64,000 nucleotides of DNA from Gallibacterium melopsittaci (GTDB taxonomy: Bacteria; Pseudomonadota; Gammaproteobacteria; Enterobacterales; Pasteurellaceae): assembly GCF_042433085.1 (NCBI RefSeq), contig NZ_JBHLWA010000004.1, positions 1 through 64,000 on the forward strand, written 5' to 3'. The notes under the pieces are model-generated. The model was not told the DNA's origin. It worked only from the letters and a program-made list of their open reading frames with translations, and did no database searches. Position 1 is the stretch's first letter. Each line of letters begins with the position of its first letter. The translations under genes were made by a program, and so were the position numbers. Shown here in pieces: positions 8,332 through 16,999 of this stretch.

Positions 8332-9303
8332 ATGAAAAACTTTAAACGTGTTTTATTAGCAACTTTAGCAGCAACGACATTACTCACTGGTAATGCACTT
8401 GCTGCTGATATGAAAAATGTCGCAATTACCGCAATTGTAGAACACCCTGCACTTGATGCGGTCCGTCAAGGTGCGTTAGCAGAGTTAAAAAAAGAGGGAT
8501 TTGAAGAAGGCAAAAACCTTAAAGTAGATTTCCAAAGTGCGCAAGGTAATACGGCGACTGCCGCACAAATTGCCCGTAAATTTGTAGGTGATAAACCTGA
8601 TGTCATCTTAGCAATCGGTACCCCAAGTGCCCAAGCCGTTGCAGCTGCAACACGTAGTATTCCGCTTGTTTTCTCTGCGATTACTGATCCTGTCGCAGCA
8701 AAATTAGTGAAAACTTGGCAAGCCTCAGGCACAAATGTTACTGGTGCTTCTGATACCTTACCAATTCAACCACAAATCGATTTAATTAAACGTCTTATTC
8801 CAAATTTAAAATCTATTGGTTTTGTTTACAGTTCTGGAGAAGTGAATTCCACTGTTGTTCTTAAACAACTTCAAGAAGCAGGTAAAGCAAATGGCTTCAC
8901 TGTGATCGAAGCGCCAGCACCACGTACAACCGATATTAGTACTGCTGCTCGTAGTCTAAAAGGTCGTGTTGATGTGATTTATACATCAACCGATAATGGT
9001 GTTGTATCAGCTTATGAATCACTTTATAAAAGTGCTTTAGATGCTGGTATTCCTCTTGTTGCTGCAGATACAACAACCGTTTCTCGTGGAGCGATTGCTG
9101 CACTCTCTAATAACTATTACACCTTAGGTGAAGAAACTGGAAAAATTATTGGTTCAATCTTAAAAGGTGAAAAACCAGGAAACATTCCAGTAAAAACAAT
9201 GGATAAATTAGATCTTTACCTCAACTTAAAGTCAGCTAAAGCATTTGGTGTAAAAGTGCCACAAGAATTAGTTGATTCAGCTAAAGAAGTAATCAAAGAA
9301 TAA
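8332..9303 (+). CDS. ABC transporter substrate-binding protein (ABC_sub_bind family, TrpX-like)
   Basis: Periplasmic binding protein of 323 residues with a signal peptide (MKNFKRV followed by a hydrophobic stretch, cleavage after ...GNALA). I chose the start at 8332 because AAGGAG precedes it by 5 bases. The IGTPSAQAVAAAT and VFSAITDPVAAKLV motifs are typical of the ABC_sub_bind family, which includes predicted tryptophan/tyrosine receptors (TrpX). It heads a three-gene operon with permease and ATPase. The flanking TyrR-box-like sites support an aromatic amino acid as ligand; this is inference. Confidence 0.85.
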   Translation: MKNFKRVLLATLAATTLLTGNALAADMKNVAITAIVEHPALDAVRQGALAELKKEGFEEGKNLKVDFQSAQGNTATAAQIARKFVGDKPDVILAIGTPSAQAVAAATRSIPLVFSAITDPVAAKLVKTWQASGTNVTGASDTLPIQPQIDLIKRLIPNLKSIGFVYSSGEVNSTVVLKQLQEAGKANGFTVIEAPAPRTTDISTAARSLKGRVDVIYTSTDNGVVSAYESLYKSALDAGIPLVAADTTTVSRGAIAALSNNYYTLGEETGKIIGSILKGEKPGNIPVKTMDKLDLYLNLKSAKAFGVKVPQELVDSAKEVIKE

Positions 9304-9324
9304 TCGTTTTATTTTTAAGTTTTC

Positions 9325-9353
9325 AGTAGGTATAGCTCATTGCTATACCTACT
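9325..9353 (+). other. intercistronic hairpin between binding-protein and permease genes
   Basis: A perfect 12-bp inverted repeat (AGTAGGTATAGC at 9325-9336, GCTATACCTACT at 9342-9353) with a 5-base loop and no T-run. It is probably a 3' stabiliser of the binding-protein mRNA that makes this gene more abundant than the membrane components. Confidence 0.6.
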
Positions 9354-9383
9354 CAGTGTGTTAGTTAAATTAATATTACTATT

Positions 9384-10292
9384 ATGACTTCAGTTCTATT
9401 TTTAGGTGCATTAGAAATTGGTTTGATCTATGCCATTGTTGCGTTAGGTGTACTTATTTCTTTCCGTATTTTAGATTTCCCCGATCTTACTGCAGATGGA
9501 AGTTTTCCATTAGGTGGTGCTGTTTGTGCCGTTTGTATTGTCAACGGAGTTGATCCCTGGATTGCGACAATTATCGCGACTTTTGCTGGTGCAATTGCAG
9601 GCTTAATTACCGCTTGGTTACATGTATCACTCAAAATATTACAACTGCTTGCGAGTATCTTAGTGATGATTGCACTCTACTCTGTAAACTTACGGATTAT
9701 GGGAGCACCGAATCTACCACTACTCGGCGAAACAACTATCTTCGATCCTTTCATTAATGCTGATGCTAGCAATCAAGTTTATGTCCAGCCAATTATGGTA
9801 TTAGGTTTCGTTGTCGTAGTGAAACTAATCCTCGATTGGTTCTTTAATACTGAAATTGGTCTAGCGGTACGTGCGACAGGGGCTAATGAAAGAATGTCTA
9901 AAGCACAAGGTATTCCAACTGGGCGCATGATTTATCTTGGTATGGCAATTTCCAATGCCTTAATTGCTTTAGGTGGTGCGTTATATGTGCAAACACAAGG
10001 CGGTGCAGATATGTCCATCGGGGTTGGTACTATTGTAATCGGTTTAGCTGCGGTAATTATTGGTGAAACATTAATTCCATCAAAACGTCTATTTATGATT
10101 ACGCTTGCCGTCATTATCGGTTCTATTCTCTACCGTTTCTTTATCGCCATTGCATTAAGTAGTGAAACCTTACGCGACATTGGTTTTGGTGCGCAAGATC
10201 TCAACCTTGTCACTGCAATTCTGGTTGTTTTTGTCCTTATCCTGCCACAATTAAAAAGTCGCTTTTTGGCAAAACGAGGTAATAGAGAATGA
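9384..10292 (+). CDS. ABC transporter permease (TrpY-like)
   Basis: Inner-membrane permease of 302 residues with about eight to nine hydrophobic segments and no soluble domain. It belongs to the branched-chain-amino-acid/ribose-type permease family (BPD_transp_2). The loop GLAVRATGANERMSKAQGIPTGRM resembles the ATPase-contact loop of that family. It follows the binding-protein gene after a strong hairpin and overlaps the ATPase start (ATGA). Together the three genes form one complete importer, probably for an aromatic amino acid. Confidence 0.87.
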   Translation: MTSVLFLGALEIGLIYAIVALGVLISFRILDFPDLTADGSFPLGGAVCAVCIVNGVDPWIATIIATFAGAIAGLITAWLHVSLKILQLLASILVMIALYSVNLRIMGAPNLPLLGETTIFDPFINADASNQVYVQPIMVLGFVVVVKLILDWFFNTEIGLAVRATGANERMSKAQGIPTGRMIYLGMAISNALIALGGALYVQTQGGADMSIGVGTIVIGLAAVIIGETLIPSKRLFMITLAVIIGSILYRFFIAIALSSETLRDIGFGAQDLNLVTAILVVFVLILPQLKSRFLAKRGNRE

Positions 10293-11083
10293 TGAAATTA
10301 GACAATCTGCGTATTACCTTTCACCGTGGTACGCCGATAGAAAACCCTGTTTTAAGAGGTCTGTCTCTTAATATTTCAAAAGGTGAATTTGTTACTGTTA
10401 TCGGTAGTAATGGAGCGGGTAAATCCACCCTATTAAATGCCATTTGCGGCGATTATTTAGTGGATAGTGGGAAGATTTATCTGAATGGTGAAGACGTTAC
10501 TCGCAAAACTACCTGGCAAAGATCTGCTGCCGTTGCACGTGTTTTCCAAGATCCAATGCTCGGTACTTGTGAAGGCTTAACGATTGAGGAAAATATGGCA
10601 CTCGCTTATTCACGAGGACAACGCCGAAATCTTTCGTTTTTTGTGAAAAAATCGACACGAGAATTTTTCCGTGAAAAACTTTCCATGCTAAAACTAGGCT
10701 TAGAAAATCGTTTAAGCGATCGTATGGGATTGCTCTCAGGTGGACAACGTCAAGCTGTGAGCTTATTAATGGCTTCATTACAACCATCAAGTATCTTGTT
10801 ACTAGATGAACATACGGCAGCACTTGACCCTAAAACAGCCGCCTTTGTTATGGAACTAACCGATAAAATCGTACAAGAAAATCAACTGACGGTCATGATG
10901 GTAACGCACTCTATGCAACAGGCTTTAGATCATGGCGACCGTACAGTAATGTTACATCAAGGGCAAGTGGTGTTAGACGTTAGCGGCGAAAAACGAAAAA
11001 GTATGGGCGTATCCGATCTCCTACAAATGTTCGAACGCACTCGTGGTGAGAAAATCTCTGATGATAGCTTGCTACTAGATTAA
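10289..11083 (+). CDS. ABC transporter ATP-binding protein (TrpZ-like)
   Basis: A 264-residue ATPase with Walker A GSNGAGKST, a Q-loop in ARVFQDP, signature LSGGQRQAV, Walker B ILLLDEHTAALDP and switch histidine in VTHS. It overlaps the permease gene by four bases, indicating translational coupling. The Walker B has DEH where DEP is common; this variant is familiar in the TrpZ/unknown-substrate branch. The operon ends at the hairpin at 11101-11139. Confidence 0.9.
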   Translation: MMKLDNLRITFHRGTPIENPVLRGLSLNISKGEFVTVIGSNGAGKSTLLNAICGDYLVDSGKIYLNGEDVTRKTTWQRSAAVARVFQDPMLGTCEGLTIEENMALAYSRGQRRNLSFFVKKSTREFFREKLSMLKLGLENRLSDRMGLLSGGQRQAVSLLMASLQPSSILLLDEHTAALDPKTAAFVMELTDKIVQENQLTVMMVTHSMQQALDHGDRTVMLHQGQVVLDVSGEKRKSMGVSDLLQMFERTRGEKISDDSLLLD

Positions 11084-11100
11084 AGACTTTCCACAATATA

Positions 11101-11139
11101 TAAAATGGTTGAGCATACCGAAATATCTCAACCATTTTA
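11101..11139. terminator. terminator of ABC operon (possibly shared)
   Basis: A 13-bp perfect inverted repeat (TAAAATGGTTGAG at 11101-11113, CTCAACCATTTTA at 11127-11139) is followed by the T-rich ACTTATTATTTTT. It lies between convergent genes and could stop transcription from both sides. Confidence 0.72.
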
Positions 11140-11191
11140 CTTATTATTTTTCTAATAATGTATGTCTAAAAGTGCTTAATCGTTACTATTT

Positions 11192-13684
11192 TCAACGTCC
11201 TAAATGTTCAAAATCCGCACGTTTTAGCACCGTATTATACAACCCCACATACCCTTCTTTTCTATCAATCCCAGCATATTCAAGGCTGGCATCTTCATAG
11301 CGTTTGAATTTGTACACTGCATCATTCATCACGCTTTCGTCAAAGACATTCAGCGATACCAGCAGTGCAAAATCCGCCTGCGATAACCCTGTTACTTTGG
11401 TGAATAATTCAGGTTCAAGCTCTTTAATCACATCAACCAAACTATGCTCCCGATAATCGCTTAAATACATAAAAATCGGAATGCGGGTGGCAAATTTAAT
11501 TAGCTTTTCTTGGATTTGTTTACGCAGTGATTTTTCTTTTTTCTCTTCATCGCTCAAGGTTTTCTTTTCTTTTTCATTTAAATCGCTTTCGCCTGCTTTT
11601 TTCTTTAATTTTTTGATGTTTTCTGAGCGGTTAATTACCACTTCAATATCATCATTCAGGCTGCGGAACTCTTCAATTTTCATCAAGGCATTCATCGCCT
11701 CTTCATTATTCATTAGATTTTTCAGCGTGATATCATCAACATTGACCAGCATTGCCGATTGCCAACGGCGAGCCAGCAAGGTGGCGGTTGTACCACTCAT
11801 CGCCATATCTAATAATAATTTGGCATCAACTTGTTGCATTGCACTGCCGTCATACGCCAGCACGGGTAAAAATTGAATAAATTCAGCAACATTGGCTTCG
11901 GGGTTGGTTTGTTCCGTATTTAATTTTGATGCGTAATCAGCAATTTGGCGTAAGGCACGGTTGGGAGCAAAATCAAAAATGTAGCATTGGTGTTTGATGA
12001 TTTGGCTCTCATCACCGCCACGCACAACCCAAGGGGTTTGCACCCGAAAGGCAGCCTGAAAATAGGTTTCGGGGCTGGAGGCGTTTCTTAGCATAAAAAT
12101 CCCCGTCCACGCAGGCACGGACACGCCTGTAGTTAATTTTCCGCACGATAAGGTAATCGATTTAGTTGCCAAAGGATTGTCGGTCATCGCCGATTTTACA
12201 GGGACTAAGGCTTTATCGCCCATACCTGCCTGATTGCCTGCGGCAACAATGATTTGATAGTCGTGATAAAACTGGTTGTTGGGCTGTTGTAATAAATTAC
12301 GCATCGCAAAACAGCTTGCTACATCGGGCAAAAACCAAAACGTATGTAATAAACTGTTTAATAAATTAACATCGCTAAACGGCATTGGCGGTTTGGCACT
12401 GCCTTGTTTTAAATGAGTAACCACCATTTCATCTAAATTATCACGGATTAAATCCAGCCATTTTTGCACTTCGTTTTGGTAGGTAAAAACGGCGTTATCA
12501 CCTGTGCCACTGGCTTTGAAAAAGGTATTTAAATCAAATTCATTAAACTCACCGCCTGCGGCAATTTGGCGGATATGTTCAGGCAGCTGATAGGTGAGTA
12601 ACATTATTTGCGGTAATGCCAAATAAGGGTTGTCACCTTGTTGATTATCCCAATTTGCTTTCGCTCGCTGTTCATCGGAATAAGTCCAGTTAAAAATCTG
12701 CTCTTCAATAAATTCACCGCTGGCAATCGCCCGAAATGGTGTACCCGATAAATACAAATAATGGTCGCTGGTAATCGGTAATTCGTCTTCTTGGAAATGT
12801 TCTATGGCAATTTCCATTTCTTGATATTCTGATTGGCGTTGTTTGTACTCGGCTTCTTCATCTTTGGCAAATAGCCCTTTGGCATTATCACGCCACGCTC
12901 CGTAATGGTATTCATCAAAAACAACACAATCCCAATTAATTTCATGTAGCCATTCATTTTTGGCTTTGATATTGCCGTATTTGTCTTTGCCTAATACATC
13001 TTGAAATGAGCCAAAATAAACCATTGGGCGGTTTTTATCGTAATGATTGACGGTTAATTCGCTATCACGGCTGATAAATTGCCAGCCGTTAAAATCAATA
13101 TGGCTGTTTAAATCTTCCTGCCAAGCACTTTTTACCGCGGGTTTAAAGGTGAGAATTAATAGGCGTTTCCAGCCCATTTTTTTCGCCAGCTGATAAGTGG
13201 CAAAGGTTTTGCCAAAACGCATTTTGGCATTCCATAAAAAATGCGGGGTACGCTTGAGCTGTTTATCTTGCTTAATGCTGTTGAAATAATGGGCGGTCTT
13301 TTCGACCGCTTGTTGTTGCTCAGGACGCATCGCAAAATCATAAATGCGTTGGCGTTCATAGGTTGTTCCATTTTGGATATTTAAAATAGCATTTTGAAGC
13401 GTTTTTACATCGCATTCAAACCATTCGCCAGCTACTTTTTTTACCCCCATTTTTTCCAGTTCTTTATGCACGGCAAAATCTTTAAAATAACTACCGTCTT
13501 GTTTGATTGCCAGTGTTTCAAATTCTACTTTCCAGCTTTGATTTGGGGTGATGGTTGGGTAATGTTGTTTCATTCGTTCGGCAACCGTGTGCTGGGTGGT
13601 ATAGCCAATTTTTAAACAATTGGGAAAACGGCTATCTGAATAGGCGTAAATTTTGGGCGTATAGAGTGTAGAAAATTGGCTCAT
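11192..13684 (-). CDS. GIY-YIG nuclease-DEAD/DEAH helicase fusion, restriction subunit
   Basis: An 830-residue protein. The N-terminal ~90 residues form a T5orf172/GIY-YIG nuclease domain: IYAY at 12-15 (GIY position), KIGYT at 25-29 (YIG position), an arginine in AERMKQH (Arg37) and an EWFEC glutamate near 87. A superfamily-2 helicase follows, with a Walker A-like MRFGKT (155-160), motif II DEYH (257-260), YLSGTPFRA as motif III and a C-terminal helicase lobe with FRVQTPWVVRGG. A lysine/glutamate-rich coiled-coil-like stretch lies near 680-730. As the last gene of a four-gene cluster with methylases it is the likely ATP-dependent restriction component. Its target and cleavage pattern are unknown. 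Confidence 0.85.
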   Translation of the reverse strand: MSQFSTLYTPKIYAYSDSRFPNCLKIGYTTQHTVAERMKQHYPTITPNQSWKVEFETLAIKQDGSYFKDFAVHKELEKMGVKKVAGEWFECDVKTLQNAILNIQNGTTYERQRIYDFAMRPEQQQAVEKTAHYFNSIKQDKQLKRTPHFLWNAKMRFGKTFATYQLAKKMGWKRLLILTFKPAVKSAWQEDLNSHIDFNGWQFISRDSELTVNHYDKNRPMVYFGSFQDVLGKDKYGNIKAKNEWLHEINWDCVVFDEYHYGAWRDNAKGLFAKDEEAEYKQRQSEYQEMEIAIEHFQEDELPITSDHYLYLSGTPFRAIASGEFIEEQIFNWTYSDEQRAKANWDNQQGDNPYLALPQIMLLTYQLPEHIRQIAAGGEFNEFDLNTFFKASGTGDNAVFTYQNEVQKWLDLIRDNLDEMVVTHLKQGSAKPPMPFSDVNLLNSLLHTFWFLPDVASCFAMRNLLQQPNNQFYHDYQIIVAAGNQAGMGDKALVPVKSAMTDNPLATKSITLSCGKLTTGVSVPAWTGIFMLRNASSPETYFQAAFRVQTPWVVRGGDESQIIKHQCYIFDFAPNRALRQIADYASKLNTEQTNPEANVAEFIQFLPVLAYDGSAMQQVDAKLLLDMAMSGTTATLLARRWQSAMLVNVDDITLKNLMNNEEAMNALMKIEEFRSLNDDIEVVINRSENIKKLKKKAGESDLNEKEKKTLSDEEKKEKSLRKQIQEKLIKFATRIPIFMYLSDYREHSLVDVIKELEPELFTKVTGLSQADFALLVSLNVFDESVMNDAVYKFKRYEDASLEYAGIDRKEGYVGLYNTVLKRADFEHLGR

Positions 13685-13685
13685 T

Positions 13686-14357
13686 TTAGGGTCTCCGCTT
13701 TAATTCAACAGTTAATTCCGCATTGATTTTACTGAGTTTCGATTGATAAAACTCAATCAGTTCTTGTTCTAGATACTGATATTCTGGTAATAATGTAGGC
13801 ACATTATTCCCCAGCCCATTTGGGGAAATGACTTGCTCTAATTTATCGCCAATTTGTTTTAAAGTGATAAATTGATCAACTATTTGTTTCGTGGTAGGAT
13901 TTTTATGCCATAAATCGTATTCGGTATAATTAACATTTTGTTTTTCTGATAACTTTTTACGATATTCCAATTTAAAAGTTGTTATTGTATATGTGCAAAA
14001 TGAACGAAAATTAACAATGGCACTTGGCGGATTACCAAAATTATGAATACTAATTTGTTCTTTATCTCCCGTTTCATTATCAATTATAAATAAGCATTCT
14101 GTTGGATAACCTGGTGATTTTTGGACAGCAAAATAACATTTGTCTAGATCAAACAATTCTTGTAATTGTTCAGATTTATCACAATGATCTTGAATAAAAT
14201 CTTTTAGATCGATAATGTCATCATCACTAGTAATCAAACCATTTTTATTTAACTTAGCTCTATGTAAAATAGATTGTAAATGATTTTTATAACTCTCTTT
14301 TGTTTTAAATAAAATATCTCTTGTTTTTAATAAATAGGATTTTGCTCTATTCATCAT
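13686..14357 (-). CDS. restriction-island protein, DUF3223-like
   Basis: A 223-residue soluble protein. Its N-terminal half (FKTKESYKNHLQSIL, a TSDDDIIDLKDFIQDH stretch, then KCYFAVQKSPGYPTECLFI) has the spacing I associate with DUF3223, a domain found near nucleases and methylases. This rests on recall and not on a search. The gene overlaps the upstream methylase by 11 bases and ends one base before the helicase gene, so it belongs to the restriction operon. It is more AT-rich than its neighbours. Possible roles are specificity or assembly; the sequence does not decide. Confidence 0.6.
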   Translation of the reverse strand: MMNRAKSYLLKTRDILFKTKESYKNHLQSILHRAKLNKNGLITSDDDIIDLKDFIQDHCDKSEQLQELFDLDKCYFAVQKSPGYPTECLFIIDNETGDKEQISIHNFGNPPSAIVNFRSFCTYTITTFKLEYRKKLSEKQNVNYTEYDLWHKNPTTKQIVDQFITLKQIGDKLEQVISPNGLGNNVPTLLPEYQYLEQELIEFYQSKLSKINAELTVELKRRP

Positions 14358-16002
14358 CGTTCTCCAAGTTTAAGGCTGCTTGATTGGCTTTTTTTCCACG
14401 CACTTTTTTTGGTTTGCTCTCATCGCTATCCATTGGGCGTATCATTGTTTCAATAAAGGCGATTTCATCTTTGGACAGTCCGTATTTGGCATATAATTGC
14501 TCATCGCTCCACGCACGGCTAAAGTCTTGCATTGGGACAAGTTGATAAACTCTTTTTGGGGCATCTTGGGTGTTTTTAACTAACATCACCATAAAGCGAA
14601 AAAATTTGGTTTTCATATAAGACAATACATTTTCGCATTCTTGTTTATTCTGATTGGCATAGGCAACCAAATAAGTTTCAGTACAAGCGGTATTGATTTC
14701 AGCTAAAAATGGAGTATTGATAATTTGATGTGGAAACCCTTCGCCAGCTCCATAGGCTTTTGTAATTAGTAATTTATATTGTGAAATCCAGTCTATACCT
14801 TTAGTGATTTCATTTTGATGGATATAGCCACTACCGCCATTACGATAAATTTTTATTGAGTTGTTAAAAGGAATATTTTTCCCTTTTATATTCGTGGGTA
14901 ATCCAAAAGGTTTTCTGGAACTAATCACATCGCTAAAGCTTGGTTCATTAAATTTTTTTACTTTGTTTAAAATATCAATCGCTTGGTTATAACGAATAAA
15001 CACATCAATATTGGCTTCTTTTAATGAGCGTTTGGCATAAGAAACACAATGCCCTTGCTCATAAGTAAACACTTCACAATCACCTTGATAACCGCTTTGC
15101 CATAAAAAGTAATTCACTCCGCCTTTAATTTCCACATTATCAAAACAGTCTTTGGAATTGGGAAAATCGTGAATTTGTTTGATTTGTGTATCATTAAGCA
15201 TACTATCCCTAAATTCATCTAGCCCTTTACCGCCTGTAAACCAACGGCTTGGGGTAATCATAATTAAATAATTGGGATTTAATTTTTTTGCTTGCTCGAC
15301 AAAATAATGATAAATCGGTTTTGCACTTGCCCCAGCACCGCCATCGCTTAACTGATAAGGCGGATTGCCAATAATCACATCAAATTTCATTTGTTCTAAC
15401 TCTTTAAATAGATTTTCTTTATCAGTATGAATAAAGGCATAAGCGTGATTTTCTAAGCCTTCACGCTTCTTGCCAAAAACCTCTTCGCTGGCACCACATT
15501 CTCGGCATTTGCCTTGCTCAAACTGATGGCGTACCTGCCCAAAAAGAATGTTACCCATTTCATTGTCAAAGCCATCACAAATTGAAATCGGCGAATTTGC
15601 CACTTTGGCACAATACACACTACGGCGAGAAAGTAAGGCGGTCAGCTGAGTAATGGCAATGCCAAACACTTGGTGCTGTAAAATATGGTTGATACGGGCT
15701 TGTTTATCGGACAGTTGGGCGGATAAACCCTTGTCTAATCGTTTGACAATTTCACGCAAAAATACCCCCGATTTACACACAGGGTCTAAAAATCTTGCCT
15801 TAGGATTTGACCAAATATCTTTGGGTAGTAAATCCAACATTTGGTTAGCCAGTTTGGGCGAAGTAAACACCTCATCATTGGACAAACTGGATAAACAATC
15901 GAGCACATCGGGGTTGTAGGCTACCTCAAAGAGCGAGAGTTGCCCTTTCGTCAGTTGATCTAAATCTTTGGTAATATTGCTGTCTATACTTAGCTCTTTC
16001 AT
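14347..16002 (-). CDS. Eco57I-type adenine-specific DNA methylase
   Basis: A 551-residue N6-adenine methylase-like protein. The N-terminus has a motif X-like DEVFTSPKLANQMLDLLP, motif I FLDPVCKSGVFLREIV (non-classical, with K-S where G-S/T-G is usual), a motif II-like VFGIAITQL, a possible zinc knuckle (CRECG), and the catalytic motif IV FDVIIGNPPYQLSDGG. The C-terminal half resembles target-recognition regions (YRNGGSGYIH, TACTETYLV). The last 25 residues are highly charged. It overlaps the upstream 215-residue gene by four bases. It probably protects host DNA from the downstream nuclease-helicase. Confidence 0.85.
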   Translation of the reverse strand: MKELSIDSNITKDLDQLTKGQLSLFEVAYNPDVLDCLSSLSNDEVFTSPKLANQMLDLLPKDIWSNPKARFLDPVCKSGVFLREIVKRLDKGLSAQLSDKQARINHILQHQVFGIAITQLTALLSRRSVYCAKVANSPISICDGFDNEMGNILFGQVRHQFEQGKCRECGASEEVFGKKREGLENHAYAFIHTDKENLFKELEQMKFDVIIGNPPYQLSDGGAGASAKPIYHYFVEQAKKLNPNYLIMITPSRWFTGGKGLDEFRDSMLNDTQIKQIHDFPNSKDCFDNVEIKGGVNYFLWQSGYQGDCEVFTYEQGHCVSYAKRSLKEANIDVFIRYNQAIDILNKVKKFNEPSFSDVISSRKPFGLPTNIKGKNIPFNNSIKIYRNGGSGYIHQNEITKGIDWISQYKLLITKAYGAGEGFPHQIINTPFLAEINTACTETYLVAYANQNKQECENVLSYMKTKFFRFMVMLVKNTQDAPKRVYQLVPMQDFSRAWSDEQLYAKYGLSKDEIAFIETMIRPMDSDESKPKKVRGKKANQAALNLENDDE

Positions 16003-16646
16003 TGGGATTGCTCCGCTAAATGTAAAAAATGAATAGGCGAATAATCGGCAATCGGCTTGGCGATAAAACCTTTATCTAGAGGGGCGTGATTGTTTGTTTT
16101 TTCAACCAAATGCTCATAGATATAATCACGACGCTGAATTAGGGTGTCGCTAATAAATTTCCATTCGCTAAAAATGATCGGGTTTTTGTGTAAATCTTTT
16201 AAATCTAAGGCATCGCCATTAACGATATTTTTAGCTAATAAAAATTCAGCACAGGCGATAACTTTTTCATCGCAATGTTTGAAATGCTGTTGATAATGTT
16301 GCTGAAATAAAGTGAATAATCGATGTCGGCATTCAAGGCAGTTATCGGGCAATAACTCAATACCATAAATACTGGAAATAGAATGGATCGCATTTTTCTC
16401 ATAAATAAATTGAGCATATTTAGGGGCTTTTTGGCTTTTGTTGGTTTTCGCCAATGCCAAAGACGTAGTGAGCTTTCGGCTTAAAATTTCGGCTAAAAAA
16501 TTACCCGTTCCGCAGGCTGGCTCTAAAAAGGTGCTGGCAATTTGTTCACTTTGGATTTTTACCAAATCAAGCATCGCCTTGACTTCGCGTTCATTGGTAA
16601 AGACTTCGCCGTGGTTGGCAACACGCGCACGTGATTTAACCTGCAT
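15999..16646 (-). CDS. methylase-like protein with SAM-binding motif I but no NPPY motif
   Basis: A 215-residue protein beginning the restriction operon, with AAGGAG seven bases before the start codon. It contains a motif X-like GEVFTNEREVKAMLDL, a classical motif I FLEPACGTGNFLAEIL, a motif II-like YGIELLPDNCLECRHRL and a motif III-like VNGDALDL. Where NPPF/Y would follow, the sequence reads NPIIFSEWKF, so the catalytic motif is absent. It may supply AdoMet binding or form a heterodimer with the next protein, which has NPPY but an altered motif I. An array of 7-bp repeats lies 76 bases upstream. Confidence 0.78.
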   Translation of the reverse strand: MQVKSRARVANHGEVFTNEREVKAMLDLVKIQSEQIASTFLEPACGTGNFLAEILSRKLTTSLALAKTNKSQKAPKYAQFIYEKNAIHSISSIYGIELLPDNCLECRHRLFTLFQQHYQQHFKHCDEKVIACAEFLLAKNIVNGDALDLKDLHKNPIIFSEWKFISDTLIQRRDYIYEHLVEKTNNHAPLDKGFIAKPIADYSPIHFLHLAEQSQ

Positions 16647-16721
16647 AGGATTGCTCCTTGCAAGTTATATAAAACAGGCTGAAATAGTTAAAATAGAAAT
16701 TTCGGGGAAAATTATCGCTTA

Positions 16722-16777
16722 TTGCAGATTGCAGATTGCAGATTGCAGATTGCAGATTGCAGATTGCAGATTGCAGA
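16722..16777. repeat. 8 perfect tandem copies of TTGCAGA (7-bp simple sequence repeat)
   Basis: Eight uninterrupted copies of TTGCAGA (TCTGCAA on the minus strand), followed by a partial TT. The array ends 76 bases before the first methylase start codon, upstream of the probable -10. Heptamer arrays in promoter regions cause stepwise expression change in Haemophilus (hmw adhesins), so this one may tune the restriction operon. Confidence 0.97.
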
Positions 16778-16866
16778 TTATTCTTAAAAATCATTTTCAT
16801 AATGTCAAAAAATATAGCTATTTTTTCAAAGATTTTTTGGGGATTAATTCTAACACAATTGCATAT

Positions 16867-16904
16867 AAAATCATAAATACAACCGTATTGAATTTTATGA
16901 TTTT
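16867..16904. terminator. probable terminator of the thiamine operon
   Basis: A perfect 11-bp inverted repeat (AAAATCATAAA at 16867-16877, TTTATGATTTT at 16894-16904) with a 16-base loop, about 100 bases past the last thiamine-operon gene on the minus strand. T residues at the arm ends make it a plausible but weak intrinsic terminator. Confidence 0.5.
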
Positions 16905-16999
16905 TATCGGGTAAATTTCCTAAAGATCTTCTTCATCCTAAAAAAACATACATTATTTAATTTTGTAAGTCCCCTTAAATAATTAATCTTAATAGTATT

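Larger units (their letters stand above)
16647..16999. other. intergenic region between restriction operon and thiamine operon
   Basis: A 353-base non-coding stretch. It holds, from left to right, the leader and probable promoter of the restriction operon (minus-strand TATATAAC near 16665, no convincing -35), the heptamer array at 16722-16777 and a terminator-like inverted repeat at 16867-16904. I see no further gene. Confidence 0.6.

Noticed and set aside
14347..16646. The two methylase-like genes as one gene broken by a frameshift
   Set aside because: Each has its own motif X-like and motif I sequence near the N-terminus, and they overlap as ATGA, so they are separate genes.
11192..16646. 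Restriction island as an insertion with visible borders
   Set aside because: I found no flanking direct repeats, tRNA, integrase or transposase; acquisition remains possible but is not shown by the borders.
16722..16777. Heptamer array as a CRISPR-like or integration repeat
   Set aside because: Units are contiguous 7-mers without spacers, and there are no cas genes or flanking direct repeats.
16438..16914. Plus-strand open frame running through the heptamer array, giving a repeated peptide
   Set aside because: It is antisense to the first methylase, begins inside it and has no ribosome-binding site. The array is better explained as a promoter-region repeat.
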